A DNA stretch of 64,000 nt from Sphaerisporangium aureirubrum (GCF_042658925.1 NZ_JBHSRF010000003.1:1-64000); one strand, 5' to 3'; counted from the stretch's first letter, positions 41,639 through 50,952 are shown. The notes: generated by a model not told the origin, from the sequence alone. Translations and numbers: made by a program.

Positions 41639-42733
41639 GTGATCCGCGTAAGACTCCTCGGGACCTCCCTCGTGCTGAGCGCCCTGGCGCTCGCCGGCTG
41701 CTCCCAGGGCCCCTCCAGCTCCGCTACTCCCGCCACCTCCGCGCCCGCCACCACGGCGGCGCCCGCGAGCCCGGCCGCGTCCGTACCGGCGAAGTTCGCC
41801 TCCGGCGACGTCAAGATCGCCCTGGTACGGCAGCTCTCCTCGGGCGACTATTTCGAGCAGTGGCTGGCCGGTGCCGAGGCCGAGGCCAAGGCGCTGAACG
41901 TGACGCTGCAGATCTCCAGCGGCGACGGCAACAACGACAAGCAGGCGCTCAACCTGGAGCAGGCCGTCAACCAGAAGGCCGACGCGATCATCGTGGACCA
42001 CGGGTTCGCGCAGACCGTCCAGCCGGCGATCAAGAAGGCCGCCGACGCGGACATCCCGCTGGTGGCGTTCGACGTCGACCCCGGCACGCCCAAGGCCGTC
42101 GCGCTCTCCCAGGACGACCACCAGATCGCCGAGCAGGCCCTCGGGGCGCTCAAGGCCGACACCGGCGGGTCCGGGGACGTCATCTACGTGTACGTCGCCG
42201 GTTTCGCGCCCCTGGACCGGCGTAACGAGACCTGGACGAAGTTCAAGACGGACAACCCCGGCATCAAGCAGGTCGCCCAGATCGGCGTGGTCAACAGCTC
42301 CACCGCCTCCGCCGTCGCCGACCAGGCCAAGGCCGCCCTCCAGGCCAACCCCGGGACCAAGGCGATCTTCGCGCCCTACGACGAGTTCGCCAAGGGCGCC
42401 ACCCTGGCCGTCAAGGAGCTGGGCCTCCAGAGCAAGGTCAAGGTCTACGGCGCCGACATCTCCACCGCCGACATCGGCGTCATGACCGAGCCGAACAGCC
42501 CCTGGGTCGCCACCTCCACCACCGACCCCTCCAACGTGGGCCGGGTGGCCGTCCGCGCCGCCGCCCTCCTGGTGGCCGGCGAACAGGTCGACCCCGCCCT
42601 GATGGTCCCCCCGGCCCTGGTGACCCAGCAGCAACTCCGCGACGGCAAGATCACCAACATCACCCAGCTGACCCAGGCCGTCCCCGCCCTGGTGACCCCC
42701 GACGTGGCCCACGTCCCCTGGTCCGCCTCGTGA
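41639..42733 (+). CDS. Sugar-type ABC transporter substrate-binding lipoprotein
   Basis: 364 residues. A lipoprotein signal ends LALAGC (Cys21), followed by a Ser/Thr/Ala/Pro-rich tether to about residue 52. The mature part is a periplasmic-binding protein of the ribose (Peripla_BP_4) type: VKIALVRQLSSGDYFEQWLAGAE, DAIIVDHGFAQTVQPAIKKA, DIPLVAFDVD. It captures a monosaccharide-like ligand outside the membrane. Because mtnK is in the same operon, 5-methylthioribose is the likely ligand (inference). A 30-base imperfect tandem repeat spans its stop codon. Confidence 0.88.
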   Translation: MIRVRLLGTSLVLSALALAGCSQGPSSSATPATSAPATTAAPASPAASVPAKFASGDVKIALVRQLSSGDYFEQWLAGAEAEAKALNVTLQISSGDGNNDKQALNLEQAVNQKADAIIVDHGFAQTVQPAIKKAADADIPLVAFDVDPGTPKAVALSQDDHQIAEQALGALKADTGGSGDVIYVYVAGFAPLDRRNETWTKFKTDNPGIKQVAQIGVVNSSTASAVADQAKAALQANPGTKAIFAPYDEFAKGATLAVKELGLQSKVKVYGADISTADIGVMTEPNSPWVATSTTDPSNVGRVAVRAAALLVAGEQVDPALMVPPALVTQQQLRDGKITNITQLTQAVPALVTPDVAHVPWSAS

Positions 42734-42799
42734 CCATGGCACGTCCCCTGCTCCACCTCGCGACCGTGGCAGGTCTCCCGCTCGGCCTCGTGACCGCTC
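42710..42799 (+). repeat. 30-base imperfect tandem repeat, three units, across the stop codon
   Basis: Units 42710-42739, 42740-42769 and 42770-42799 share the frame CACGTCCCCTG...CCTCGTGACC with about a quarter of bases changed. The first unit encodes the protein's last residues and its TGA; each unit repeats a CGTGACC/CGCGACC motif. It fills most of the gap before the ATPase gene. Confidence 0.75.
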
Positions 42800-42839
42800 C
42801 GCGTCCCCTGGGCGCGGTCCGCGTGGGCGAGGCCGTGTC

Positions 42840-44519
42840 GTGACCGTGCCCGCGATCGCGGTGTCCGGCCTGTCGAAGACGTACGGTGCGACCCGGGCGC
42901 TGGACGACGTCACGCTCGACGTCCGGCCCGGCGAGATCGTCGGGCTGATCGGCACGAACGGCGCGGGCAAGTCGACCCTGATCAAGATCCTCTCCGGTGC
43001 CACCCGCCCCACGGCGGGTGGCATCACCCTCGCCGGGCACCCCTTCACCCCCGGCGACCCCCTGGCCGCCCAGGCGGCCGGCGTCCAGACCGTCCACCAG
43101 AACATCGACGACGGAGTGGTCTTCGGCACCACCGTCGCCGAGAACCTCACCCTGGACTCCATCGCCCACCGCGGCGGCTGGTTCACCACCCGTGCCCGGA
43201 TCACCGCCAAGGCCCGCGCCATCGCCGGCTCCTCCGGCCTGAGCGTCCCCCTGGACGCCCCCGTGGAGTCCCTCCCCGCCAGCACCCGCCAGCAGATCGT
43301 CCTGGCCCGAGCCCTGTCCCGCAAAGCCGGCCTCCTCATCCTCGACGAACCCACCTCAACCCTCTCCGCCACCGAGGCCGGCGCCCTGGCCGAAAAGATC
43401 CGCACCGCCGCCGCCACCGGCGTAGCCGTCCTCTACGTCTCCCACCACCTCTCCGAGATCGAATCCCTCTGCGACCGCGTGATGGTCCTCCGCGACGGCC
43501 GCCTCCGCCGCACCTTCACCGCCCCCGTTACCCGAGAGTCCATCGTCGAAGCCATGCTCGGCGATTTCGCCCCCCACCCCCCGGCTACCCCGGAGCGGGA
43601 CAGCACGATGACCCCCGAGCGCACGCCTATCGCCGCGAAAGGGCTGCCCCCCACTGAAGCGGGCAGGTCGGCGTCAGTGGAGCCGTCCGCGTCGGCCGCT
43701 CCGCCATCGCCGGGCCCTACCAGGGCGGGCAAGACAGCGTCAGTGGTGCTGGAGGCGGCCGGGGTGCGGACGGGGCCGGGGAAGGTCGCGTTGAGTCTTC
43801 AGGTGCGGGAAGGGGAAGTGCTCGGGGTCACCGGGCTGGTGGGGGCTGGGAAGACCGAGTTGCTGGAGCAACTCGGGGGAGCGCGACGCCTCGTCTCGGG
43901 AGAGATGCGGGTGGACGGGAAGCCGTACCGGCCCGGACATCCCAAGGACGCGGTCACGGCAGGGGTGGCGTTCGCGGCGGAGGAACGGTCCGCGCAGGCC
44001 ATCGTGCCGGGGTGGTCGATCAGGGCGCACGTGACGTTGCCCGCGCTGTGGGCCCACAGCCGGCTCGGACTGCTGTCGCGGAAGTCGGAGACCGCCGCCG
44101 CCCAGCGGGTGGCCGAGCGGTTCGGGGTACGCGGGCCGGGATTCGGCGGGAACCGGAACGGCGCGGGAATCGAAGCGGCGATAGAAACGCTGTCCGGGGG
44201 CAACCAGCAGAAGGTCGTGGTCGGCAGGTGGCTGGAGACGGGGCCCAAGGTCCTGTTGCTGGACGAACCCTTCCGGGGGGTGGACGTGGGGGCGCGGGCG
44301 GACATCGGACGCGTCATCAGGGACGCCGCCCCCCTGGCGGTGATCGTCGCCTCCTCGGACCCGCAGGAGATCGTCGAGGTGGCGGACCGCATCCTGGTGC
44401 TCCACGAGGGAGTGCTGACCGGTGAGCTGACCGCCGCCGAGGCCACCCCGGAACGCCTGGCCACCCTGATGTCCGGCACTGTGATGTCAGGCACCGTGAA
44501 CGACGAGGAGACGGAGTGA
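42840..44519 (+). CDS. Sugar ABC transporter ATPase with two ABC domains (RbsA-like)
   Basis: 559 residues. The first ABC domain has Walker A GTNGAGKST (about 39-47), a degenerate signature LPASTRQQIVLARAL and Walker B LLILDEPTSTL. The second has GLVGAGKTE, signature LSGGNQQKVVVGRWL and VLLLDEPFRGVD. As in RbsA, the second Walker A is a variant. An unusually long Pro/Ser-rich linker (about 240-305) separates the two domains. It energises uptake with the permease encoded next (GTGA overlap). GTG 42840 is the start. Confidence 0.9.
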   Translation: MTVPAIAVSGLSKTYGATRALDDVTLDVRPGEIVGLIGTNGAGKSTLIKILSGATRPTAGGITLAGHPFTPGDPLAAQAAGVQTVHQNIDDGVVFGTTVAENLTLDSIAHRGGWFTTRARITAKARAIAGSSGLSVPLDAPVESLPASTRQQIVLARALSRKAGLLILDEPTSTLSATEAGALAEKIRTAAATGVAVLYVSHHLSEIESLCDRVMVLRDGRLRRTFTAPVTRESIVEAMLGDFAPHPPATPERDSTMTPERTPIAAKGLPPTEAGRSASVEPSASAAPPSPGPTRAGKTASVVLEAAGVRTGPGKVALSLQVREGEVLGVTGLVGAGKTELLEQLGGARRLVSGEMRVDGKPYRPGHPKDAVTAGVAFAAEERSAQAIVPGWSIRAHVTLPALWAHSRLGLLSRKSETAAAQRVAERFGVRGPGFGGNRNGAGIEAAIETLSGGNQQKVVVGRWLETGPKVLLLDEPFRGVDVGARADIGRVIRDAAPLAVIVASSDPQEIVEVADRILVLHEGVLTGELTAAEATPERLATLMSGTVMSGTVNDEETE

Positions 44520-45565
44520 CCACCTCGCAGCAGGCGACCGCGAGCGCCACGGAAGAGCCCCGGCCAAGGCGAGGTCCCAGGGCCGCCGAGGTGGCCTACC
44601 GGTACGGCCTCGTGGCGGTGCTCGTCGCCATGCTGATCGTCTTCGCCGTGCTCAGGCCGGCCTTCGGCACCTACGCCAACGCCCTGATCGTCCTCCAGTC
44701 GGTCGCGGTGGTGGGCGTGGTGGCCCTCGGCGTCACCGTCTCCATGACCACCGGAGGCTTCGACCTCTCCGCCGGCGCCTGCGTGGGTGCCGTGGTGATG
44801 GTGACCGCCCTCACCATGGTCAGGTTCAACCTCACCGGCGCCACCGCCATCGTGGCAGGCCTCGTCACCGGCCTGCTGGTGGCGGGCGTCAACGTCCTGC
44901 TCACGGTCGTGGCCAGGGTCCCCGACCTGGTGGCCACCCTCGGCACCATGTTCCTCTTCCAGGGCCTGGCCCTGATCCTCACCTCCGGCCAGTCGGTCTC
45001 CGCGGGCATGACCGTGAACGACGCCCCGGCCCCCGGCAAGTACACCGAGGGCTTCACCTGGCTCGGCGGCGGCACCATAGGATCCGTCCCGGTGCCGGTG
45101 ATCGTCTTCGCCCTGCTGGCGATAGCGGTGTACGTCCTGCTCGTCCACACCCGCTGGGGCCGGGCCCTGTACGCCATCGGCGGCAACGCCGAGGCAGCCC
45201 GGCTGGCGGGCATCAGAGTGGCCAGGTACCGCGCCCTCGCCTACGTGGTCTCGGGCCTGTGCGCCGCCGTCGCGGGCATCATGCTGTCCGCTCGCCTGGG
45301 CCGCGGCGACGTGGGCGCCGGAGACCCGTACCTGCTCCAGTCGGTGGCCGCCGCCCTCATCGGCCACGCCGTCCTCGGCGCCAACCGGCCGAACGCCCTG
45401 GGCACCGTCATCGGCGCGTTGTTCATCGGTGTGATGATCAACGGCATGACGATGCTCAACGCCCCGTACTACGCGCAGACCTTCGTCCAGGGCGCCCTGC
45501 TGGTCGGCGCGCTCGTCGTCAGCTATACCCTCACGCCGGGACGTCGAGAAAGGACCGTTCGTTGA
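44516..45565 (+). CDS. Sugar ABC transporter permease (RbsC-like)
   Basis: 349 residues with eight to ten predicted membrane helices. Family marks are GGFDLSAGACVGAVVMVTA (the GGIDLSVGS-type motif) and YAIGGNAEAARLAGIRVARYR, the cytoplasmic loop that contacts the ATPase. It forms the channel for the ligand brought by the lipoprotein at 41639. GTG 44516 overlaps the ATPase stop, and its own stop overlaps the TTG start of mtnK, so the four genes form one operon. Confidence 0.9.
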   Translation: MTTSQQATASATEEPRPRRGPRAAEVAYRYGLVAVLVAMLIVFAVLRPAFGTYANALIVLQSVAVVGVVALGVTVSMTTGGFDLSAGACVGAVVMVTALTMVRFNLTGATAIVAGLVTGLLVAGVNVLLTVVARVPDLVATLGTMFLFQGLALILTSGQSVSAGMTVNDAPAPGKYTEGFTWLGGGTIGSVPVPVIVFALLAIAVYVLLVHTRWGRALYAIGGNAEAARLAGIRVARYRALAYVVSGLCAAVAGIMLSARLGRGDVGAGDPYLLQSVAAALIGHAVLGANRPNALGTVIGALFIGVMINGMTMLNAPYYAQTFVQGALLVGALVVSYTLTPGRRERTVR

Positions 45566-46776
45566 CCACCGTCACCGGACAGCAGTACGAGAAGCTCACC
45601 GCCGCCACCGTGCCCGCCTACGTCGCGGCACGCCCCGCCCTGGCCAGGGCGGTCGACCCGGCGGGCATCACGGCCGTGCGCGAGGTCGGCGACGGCAACA
45701 TGAACGTCGTCTTCGCCGTGGAGGCGGGCGGCGGCCCCGGCGTGGTGCTCAAGCAGGCGATGCCGTACGTCCGGGTGGCCCCGGACTGGCCCATCACCCC
45801 CGACCGCAACCGCATCGAGGCGAGGGTGCTCACCGAGCACGGCAGGGTCGCGCCGGGCCTGGTCCCCGCGCTGTACGACGAGGACGAGGACCGCCACGTC
45901 CTGGCGATGGAGGACCTGTCCGACCACCAGGTGTGGCGCGGCAGGCTCAACGAGGCGCGCAGGGACGAGGGCGTCGCGGGCGACCTCGGCCGGTACGTGG
46001 CCCGGGTGGGGTTCGGCACGTCGGTGTTCGGGCTGGGGCCCTACGCGCACAAGGCGGGCGTCGCCGCGTCGATGAACCCCGAGCTGTGCGAGATCACCGA
46101 GGACCTCGTCTTCACCGAGCCGTACATCGAGCACGAGCACAACCGCATCCTGCCCGCCAACGCGGAGGACGTGGCGGCCTACGCGGGCGACCCCGCGGTC
46201 CGCACGGCCATCGGCCTCGCCAAGCTCTCCTTCATGACGCACGCCGAGGCCCTGATCCACGGCGACCTGCACACCGGCTCGGTCCTGGTGCGCCCCGCCG
46301 CGGACGGCGCCCCCCGCTCGACCCGCGCCTTCGACGTCGAGTTCGCCTTCTACGGCCCGGTGGGCTTCGACATCGGCGCGCTCTGGGGCAACTACGTCCT
46401 CGCCGCCGCCCGCGGCCTCGCCCTCAAGGACGAGGCGCACGCGGAATGGGTGCTCGGCCTGGCCGCCGAGACCTGGGAGGCGTTCGAGACCGAGTTCACC
46501 GCCCTGTGGCCGGACCGCCTCGACCCCCGGGTGTACGGCGACGGCGTGCTGGAGGGCTACCTGGCCAAGGTCCGCGCCGACGCCGCGGCGTTCGCCGCCG
46601 CGAAGGCGGCCCGCCGCGTCATCGGCTTCTCCGGGGTGGCCGACATCCAGACCCTCCCGGAGGACCTGCGCGTGAAGGCCATCCGCGGCGTCCTGCACGC
46701 CGCCCGCCACCTGCTCGTCGCCCCCGCGCCGTCCTTCGCCCACGTGGGGGACCTGCTGGCCGACGCGGTCGCCTAG
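45562..46776 (+). CDS. mtnK: S-methyl-5-thioribose kinase
   Basis: 404 residues, the usual MtnK length. The APH-like kinase fold shows VREVGDGNMNVVFAVE (nucleotide loop), VVLKQAMPYVR with the Lys, the catalytic loop LIHGDLHTGSVLV and FDVEFAFYGPVGFDIG as the DFG-equivalent. It phosphorylates 5-methylthioribose to methylthioribose 1-phosphate, committing it to salvage. The TTG start (45562) overlaps the permease stop, and GAAAGGA lies ahead of it. Placement at the end of an importer operon argues for uptake of external methylthioribose. Confidence 0.92.
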   Translation: MTTVTGQQYEKLTAATVPAYVAARPALARAVDPAGITAVREVGDGNMNVVFAVEAGGGPGVVLKQAMPYVRVAPDWPITPDRNRIEARVLTEHGRVAPGLVPALYDEDEDRHVLAMEDLSDHQVWRGRLNEARRDEGVAGDLGRYVARVGFGTSVFGLGPYAHKAGVAASMNPELCEITEDLVFTEPYIEHEHNRILPANAEDVAAYAGDPAVRTAIGLAKLSFMTHAEALIHGDLHTGSVLVRPAADGAPRSTRAFDVEFAFYGPVGFDIGALWGNYVLAAARGLALKDEAHAEWVLGLAAETWEAFETEFTALWPDRLDPRVYGDGVLEGYLAKVRADAAAFAAAKAARRVIGFSGVADIQTLPEDLRVKAIRGVLHAARHLLVAPAPSFAHVGDLLADAVA

Positions 46777-46801
46777 ACCCCGCGCCGGCCCCGGAAGGCC
46801 G

Positions 46802-47425
46802 TCAGCGGATGGCGATGGCGTACGCCAGCAGCCACTCCACGCACTCGGTGACGTGCCGCGCCCGGTGCAGCGAAGGCCCCCACGTGTACAGCCCGTGCGA
46901 GGCGACGATCACGGCCGGGACCCCCGCGTCGTACACCGCCTCGAAGCGGTCGCCGAGCTCGTCCATGTCCTGGCTGTTGGCGATCACCGGGATGACCACC
47001 TCGTCGTCGTGCGCGAGCCGCCCGATGCCCTTGAGCGTCTCGACGTCCCGCAGGCGCACGCCCTTCGGCCAGTGGTGCCCCGCGAGGACCGCGTTCAGCG
47101 CGTGCACGTGCACGACGGCGTCCATGCCGGTCACCGCCGCGACCCTGGCGTGCAGCCCGGCCTCCGCGGACGGCACCAGCGGCGTCACGCCGGGGACGTC
47201 CACAGAGGCGCCGTCCGGGCCCACCACGGCCACGTCGGACGCGGTCAGCTCGCCCTTGTCCAGCCCGCTGGCGGTGACGGCCAGCCGCAGCGGGTCGCGC
47301 GACACCACCTCAGACAGGTTGCCCGATGTGCCGCGCATCCAGCCGAACGAGGTGAACCGGGCGGCCTCGGCGGCGAGCCTGGCGCCCGCGCCGAACACTC
47401 CTTCGGCGGTGGGAGGGCCGCTCAC
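46802..47425 (-). CDS. mtnB: Methylthioribulose-1-phosphate dehydratase
   Basis: 207 residues from GTG 47425, overlapping the mtnC stop by GTGA. It is a class II aldolase/adducin-fold zinc enzyme: GWMRGTSGNLSEV at the start, zinc ligands in VVHVHALNAVL, and SHGLYTWG near the C-terminus. It dehydrates 5-methylthioribulose 1-phosphate to 2,3-diketo-5-methylthiopentyl 1-phosphate, substrate of MtnC. It is the last gene of the eight-gene minus operon and is convergent with mtnK, 25 bases apart. Confidence 0.92.
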   Translation of the reverse strand: MSGPPTAEGVFGAGARLAAEAARFTSFGWMRGTSGNLSEVVSRDPLRLAVTASGLDKGELTASDVAVVGPDGASVDVPGVTPLVPSAEAGLHARVAAVTGMDAVVHVHALNAVLAGHHWPKGVRLRDVETLKGIGRLAHDDEVVIPVIANSQDMDELGDRFEAVYDAGVPAVIVASHGLYTWGPSLHRARHVTECVEWLLAYAIAIR

Positions 47426-48096
47426 TTGATCTCCTCGAAGGACGCGACGGTGGGATGGGCGCCGAAGTCCGCCTGGCCGTTGGGCTCGCCGGGACGGCGC
47501 ACCCCGACGGTCCGCCACCCGGCCGCCGCCGCGGCGTCCAGTTCGGCGGGCACGTCGGACAGGAACAGCAGCTCGCCGGGCGGCGCGCCGAGGGCCTCCG
47601 CGATGCGGGTGTAGGAGGGGGCCTCCCGCTTCGGCCCGGCGTTCACCGTGTCGAAGTGGTGCAGGATCATCGGCGACAGGTCCCCCGCGGTGGTGTGCCT
47701 GAACCACGGCCGCTGGCTGGCCACCGACCCCGAGGAGAACACCGCGAGCCGGCGCCCCGCCGCGTGCCACGCTCGCAGCACGGGCGGCACGTCGTCGAAG
47801 AAGTGCGCGCTCAGCTCCCCGGCGGCGAACCCCTCGGCCCAGATCCGTCCCTGGAGCGTCTTGAGCGGCGTGGCCTTGACGTCGCCGTCCATCCAGCCGT
47901 GCAGGATCGCCACGGTCTCCTCGGTGGTCTCCCCGCCGGTCTCCTTGACGGCGGCGGCCACCTCGGGGTCCTCGCGGTGCGCGTCGATGTACGGCCCGAG
48001 GCGCGGGCGGGCGTACGCGTACAGGCCGACGTGCACGGACTCGGTGGAACTCGTCGTGCCCTCGATGTCCAGCACGATCCAGGTGGGCTCGCTCAT
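47422..48096 (-). CDS. mtnC: Acireductone synthase (enolase-phosphatase E1)
   Basis: 224 residues. A HAD-superfamily phosphatase: motif I LDIEGTTSS with Asp10 and Glu12, motif II VFSSGSVASQ, the later Lys in GPKREAPSY and motif III FLSDVPAELDAA. It enolises and dephosphorylates the MtnB product to acireductone, which MtnD then oxidises. ATG 48096 overlaps the nucleoside hydrolase stop by ATGA, and its stop overlaps mtnB. Confidence 0.93.
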   Translation of the reverse strand: MSEPTWIVLDIEGTTSSTESVHVGLYAYARPRLGPYIDAHREDPEVAAAVKETGGETTEETVAILHGWMDGDVKATPLKTLQGRIWAEGFAAGELSAHFFDDVPPVLRAWHAAGRRLAVFSSGSVASQRPWFRHTTAGDLSPMILHHFDTVNAGPKREAPSYTRIAEALGAPPGELLFLSDVPAELDAAAAAGWRTVGVRRPGEPNGQADFGAHPTVASFEEIK

Positions 48097-49049
48097 CGGC
48101 TCAGTACCTCCACGAAGTCGGCGACGAAACGCGGCGCGTCCACCGCGGTGATGACCCGGGTGGGCGGCGCCGGCGTGTACCGGAACGCGGGCGGCAGCCC
48201 GTCGTGGGTGCGCATCAGCCGCGCCCGGCTGAGGAAGCCGTCGCTCAGCACGTTGACCGGCCCGTCCACCCAGGCGGTGGCGAACCCCGGGTCCAGCAGG
48301 ATGCCCGCGGCGAGCGGGTCGTGCAGCGGGATGATCCTGCGCCCCCACTCGTTCTGGTAGAAGTCCAGGTAGGCCTCGAGGATCTCGGTGGCGAACCTGC
48401 TCACCGGCGTCCCCGCGGCCCGCAGCACCCCGATGGCCTGCTCGTCCAGGATCGTGGTGGCGGTCACGTTGACGCCCACCATCACCAGTTCGCGGCGCGG
48501 CGCGGCGAACACCTCGGCCGCGGCGGCCGGGTCGTTGTTGATGTTCGCGTCCACCATCAGCAGCGTGCCGGGCGCCGCGTACGGCCCGGAGCCGCCCATC
48601 ACGACCACGCTGCGGTAGCGGGTGAACAGCTCGGGGTCCAGGCGCAGCGCCTGCGCCAGGTTGGTCAGCGGCCCGAGGGCCAGCAGGTCCAGCTCCCCGG
48701 GCTGCTCGCGGCCGAGGCGCACCAGCAGCTCGGCGGCGCTCTCCCCGATGACGGCGGGCAGCGGCCGGTCGTAGCCGACGTCGCCGAGGCCGTCCTTGCC
48801 GTGCACGGCCCGCGCGATGCGCGGGTTGCCGGACAGCGGGCCCGCCGCGCCGCGCGCCACCGGCACGTCCAGCCCCAGCAGGGCGTTCACGTAGCCGATG
48901 TTGCGCACCGCGTCGTCCTCGACGCAGTTGCCGTACACCGACGTGACGGCGACGATCTCGGCGTCCGGCCGCCCGGCCAGGTAGAGCAGGGTGTGCGCGT
49001 CGTCGATCCCGGTGTCGGTGTCGACGACGACGCGCCGGACCTCGGTCAT
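48093..49049 (-). CDS. Inosine-uridine-preferring-type nucleoside hydrolase
   Basis: 318 residues. The calcium site DTDTGIDDA (Asp10, Asp12, Asp16, Asp17) opens the protein, with VVVMGGSGPY and HDPLAAGILLDP further on. These enzymes split nucleosides into base and free ribose. In this operon it may hydrolyse methylthioadenosine to adenine and methylthioribose, replacing MtnN, which I do not see in the window; that substrate is inferred. It overlaps both neighbours by ATGA. Confidence 0.88.
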   Translation of the reverse strand: MTEVRRVVVDTDTGIDDAHTLLYLAGRPDAEIVAVTSVYGNCVEDDAVRNIGYVNALLGLDVPVARGAAGPLSGNPRIARAVHGKDGLGDVGYDRPLPAVIGESAAELLVRLGREQPGELDLLALGPLTNLAQALRLDPELFTRYRSVVVMGGSGPYAAPGTLLMVDANINNDPAAAAEVFAAPRRELVMVGVNVTATTILDEQAIGVLRAAGTPVSRFATEILEAYLDFYQNEWGRRIIPLHDPLAAGILLDPGFATAWVDGPVNVLSDGFLSRARLMRTHDGLPPAFRYTPAPPTRVITAVDAPRFVADFVEVLSR

Positions 49050-50065
49050 ACAGCCTCTTTCACATGTTCTGGACGGTAGACGCCGCGCGCGGTCACGATG
49101 CGGGTGACCAGGTGCGGCGGGGTGGTGTCGAAGGCCGGGTAGTAGCCGGTGACGCCTTCGGCGGCGCTGCGGGCGCCGAGCACGTGCAGCACCTCGTCGC
49201 CGTCGCGGTGCTCGATCGCCACGTCGGCGGCGGTGGGGGCCTGGGGGTCGGGCGCCGAGACCATGGCGTAGAACGGCACGCCGGCGTGCCGGGCGGCGAG
49301 GGCGACGCCGAGGGTGCCGACCTTGTTGATCACGTGCCCGTCGAGCGTGACCCGGTCGGCGGCGGTCAGCGCCACGTCGGCGAGCCCGTCGGCCAGCGCG
49401 GCGGCCACCATGCCGTCGGTGATCAGCGTGGGACGGTAGCCCATCTCGACGAGCGTCGCGGCGGTGAGCCTGGCTCCTTGCAGGTAGGGCCGGGTCTCGG
49501 TGCAGACGAACTCCAGCCGCTTGCCCGCGTCCTGCGCGGCCCGCACCGTCCCGATCAGGTAGGCGTCCGCCCAGCAGTGGGTGAGCACCCGCGCGCCGTC
49601 CGGCAGCAGGCCCGCCGTGTGCGCGCCGAGGGCCGCGCTGTGCGCCCGGTACCCGGCGTCGTGCTCGGCCGCCGCGGCCTCCACGGCCGGGACGAGGTCG
49701 GAGCCCGAGGCGTTCGCGAGCGGCCCGTCGGCGGTGGCGGCCAGGAGGGCGGCCACCGCGTCGCGGATGTGGTTGTTGGTCGGCCGGGTCGCGATCAGCC
49801 GGTCTCCGGCGGCCCGCAGCCGCGCCGCGGCGGCGCCGGGCGGCTCGTGCCGGGCCTCCCTGGCGGCCAGCACCATGCCCGCGGTGGTGGCGAACAGCGG
49901 GCCCGAGCTCTGGGTGACCATGCGCTCGATGGCCACCGCGACGTCCTCGCTGGTGGCGCAGCGCTCCCAGCGCACCTCGAAGGGATAGACCCGGCGGTCG
50001 AGGATCTCCACCGCGTCGCCCGCGAAGCGGACCGAGTCGTCCATCAGGGGGGTGCGGGTGCTCAT
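49046..50065 (-). CDS. mtnA: MtnA-like methylthioribose-1-phosphate isomerase (eIF2B-like fold), divergent
   Basis: 339 residues. The C-terminal half matches MtnA: catalytic Cys in LTHCWAD, CTETRPYLQGARLTA, Asp in LITDGMVAAAL, AADRVTLDGHVINKVGT. The N-terminal half is atypical: the usual RGAPAIG segment is replaced by TQSSGPLFATTAG. It would convert methylthioribose 1-phosphate to methylthioribulose 1-phosphate, linking MtnK to MtnB. The divergence leaves room for another 5-modified ribose phosphate, but the operon with mtnB and mtnC supports MtnA function. It overlaps permease and hydrolase genes by ATGA. Confidence 0.78.
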   Translation of the reverse strand: MSTRTPLMDDSVRFAGDAVEILDRRVYPFEVRWERCATSEDVAVAIERMVTQSSGPLFATTAGMVLAAREARHEPPGAAAARLRAAGDRLIATRPTNNHIRDAVAALLAATADGPLANASGSDLVPAVEAAAAEHDAGYRAHSAALGAHTAGLLPDGARVLTHCWADAYLIGTVRAAQDAGKRLEFVCTETRPYLQGARLTAATLVEMGYRPTLITDGMVAAALADGLADVALTAADRVTLDGHVINKVGTLGVALAARHAGVPFYAMVSAPDPQAPTAADVAIEHRDGDEVLHVLGARSAAEGVTGYYPAFDTTPPHLVTRIVTARGVYRPEHVKEAV

Positions 50066-50952
50066 GATGCCTCCTTCGTGCGCCGCCGGGCCGCGACACC
50101 GGCCAGGACCAGCGCGAGCAGGGTGATCACATATGGTGCGGCGTCCGCCGCCTGTTGCGGCAGGCCCGCGCCCTGGAGCCGGAAACCGACCGCCTCGGCC
50201 GCGCCGAACAGCAGGCAGGCGAGCAGCACCCGGTAGGGGCGTACCCCGCCGAGCATGACGGCGACCACGGCCACCCAGCCGCGGCCCGCGCTCATGCCCT
50301 CGCTGAACAGCGTGACGTTGCCGAGCGCGAGCTGGGCCCCGGCGAGGCCGCACAGCGCGCCGGCGGCCAGCACCACGCCGTGCCGGTAGGCGGTGACCGG
50401 CAGGCCGAGCGCCGCGGCGGCGTCCAGGTGCTGCCCGGCGCCGCGCAGCCGCAGGCCCGAGCGGGTGCGGGCCAGCCACCACGAGACGGCGGCCACCAGG
50501 ACCAGCGCGAACGGCACCACCGGGGACTGCGGGCCGAGCACGGGGACGTCCAGGCCCAGCTCGGCGAGCGTCGGCAGGCCCGCGAGGCCGGGGGAGGTGT
50601 AGGTGCCGCCGCTGCCGAAGATCTGGCGCATCAGGAAAGCGGTCAGGCCGAGGGCCAGCAGGTTGGTGCCGACCGCGACCACGATGGGGTCGGCGCGGAA
50701 CGTCACCGAGGACACCGACAGCGGGGCCGCGTACAGCGCGGTGGCGAGCACGGCGCCCGCGACGCCGATCCAGGCGTTGCCGCTCAGGTGGCTGAACACC
50801 ACGGCGGTGAAGGCGCCCCACAGCAGCTGGCCCTCCAGCGCGATGTTGAACACGCCCGCGACCTGGCAGAGCAGGCCGCCGAGCGCGGCCAGCACGACCG
50901 GCGTCATGGCGGTGAGCACCGCCGACAGGAAGGAGAACTCCAGGATGTTCAT
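50062..50952 (-). CDS. Nucleoside-type ABC transporter permease 2
   Basis: 296 residues, about eight membrane helices. The family of BMP-dependent permeases shows QVAGVFNIALEGQLLWGAF (the NIALEGM-type motif) and GLRLRGAGQHLDAAAALGLPVTAYRH, the coupling loop. With permease 1, the ATPase and the BMP lipoprotein it forms a nucleoside or purine importer. ATG 50952 overlaps the permease 1 stop, and its own stop overlaps the mtnA start. Confidence 0.9.
   Translation of the reverse strand: MNILEFSFLSAVLTAMTPVVLAALGGLLCQVAGVFNIALEGQLLWGAFTAVVFSHLSGNAWIGVAGAVLATALYAAPLSVSSVTFRADPIVVAVGTNLLALGLTAFLMRQIFGSGGTYTSPGLAGLPTLAELGLDVPVLGPQSPVVPFALVLVAAVSWWLARTRSGLRLRGAGQHLDAAAALGLPVTAYRHGVVLAAGALCGLAGAQLALGNVTLFSEGMSAGRGWVAVVAVMLGGVRPYRVLLACLLFGAAEAVGFRLQGAGLPQQAADAAPYVITLLALVLAGVAARRRTKEAS

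Noticed and set aside
41591..43417. 608-codon minus-strand frame opposite the sugar importer genes
   Set aside because: Antisense to two well-supported transporter genes; composition is Gly/Arg/Val-rich without motifs.
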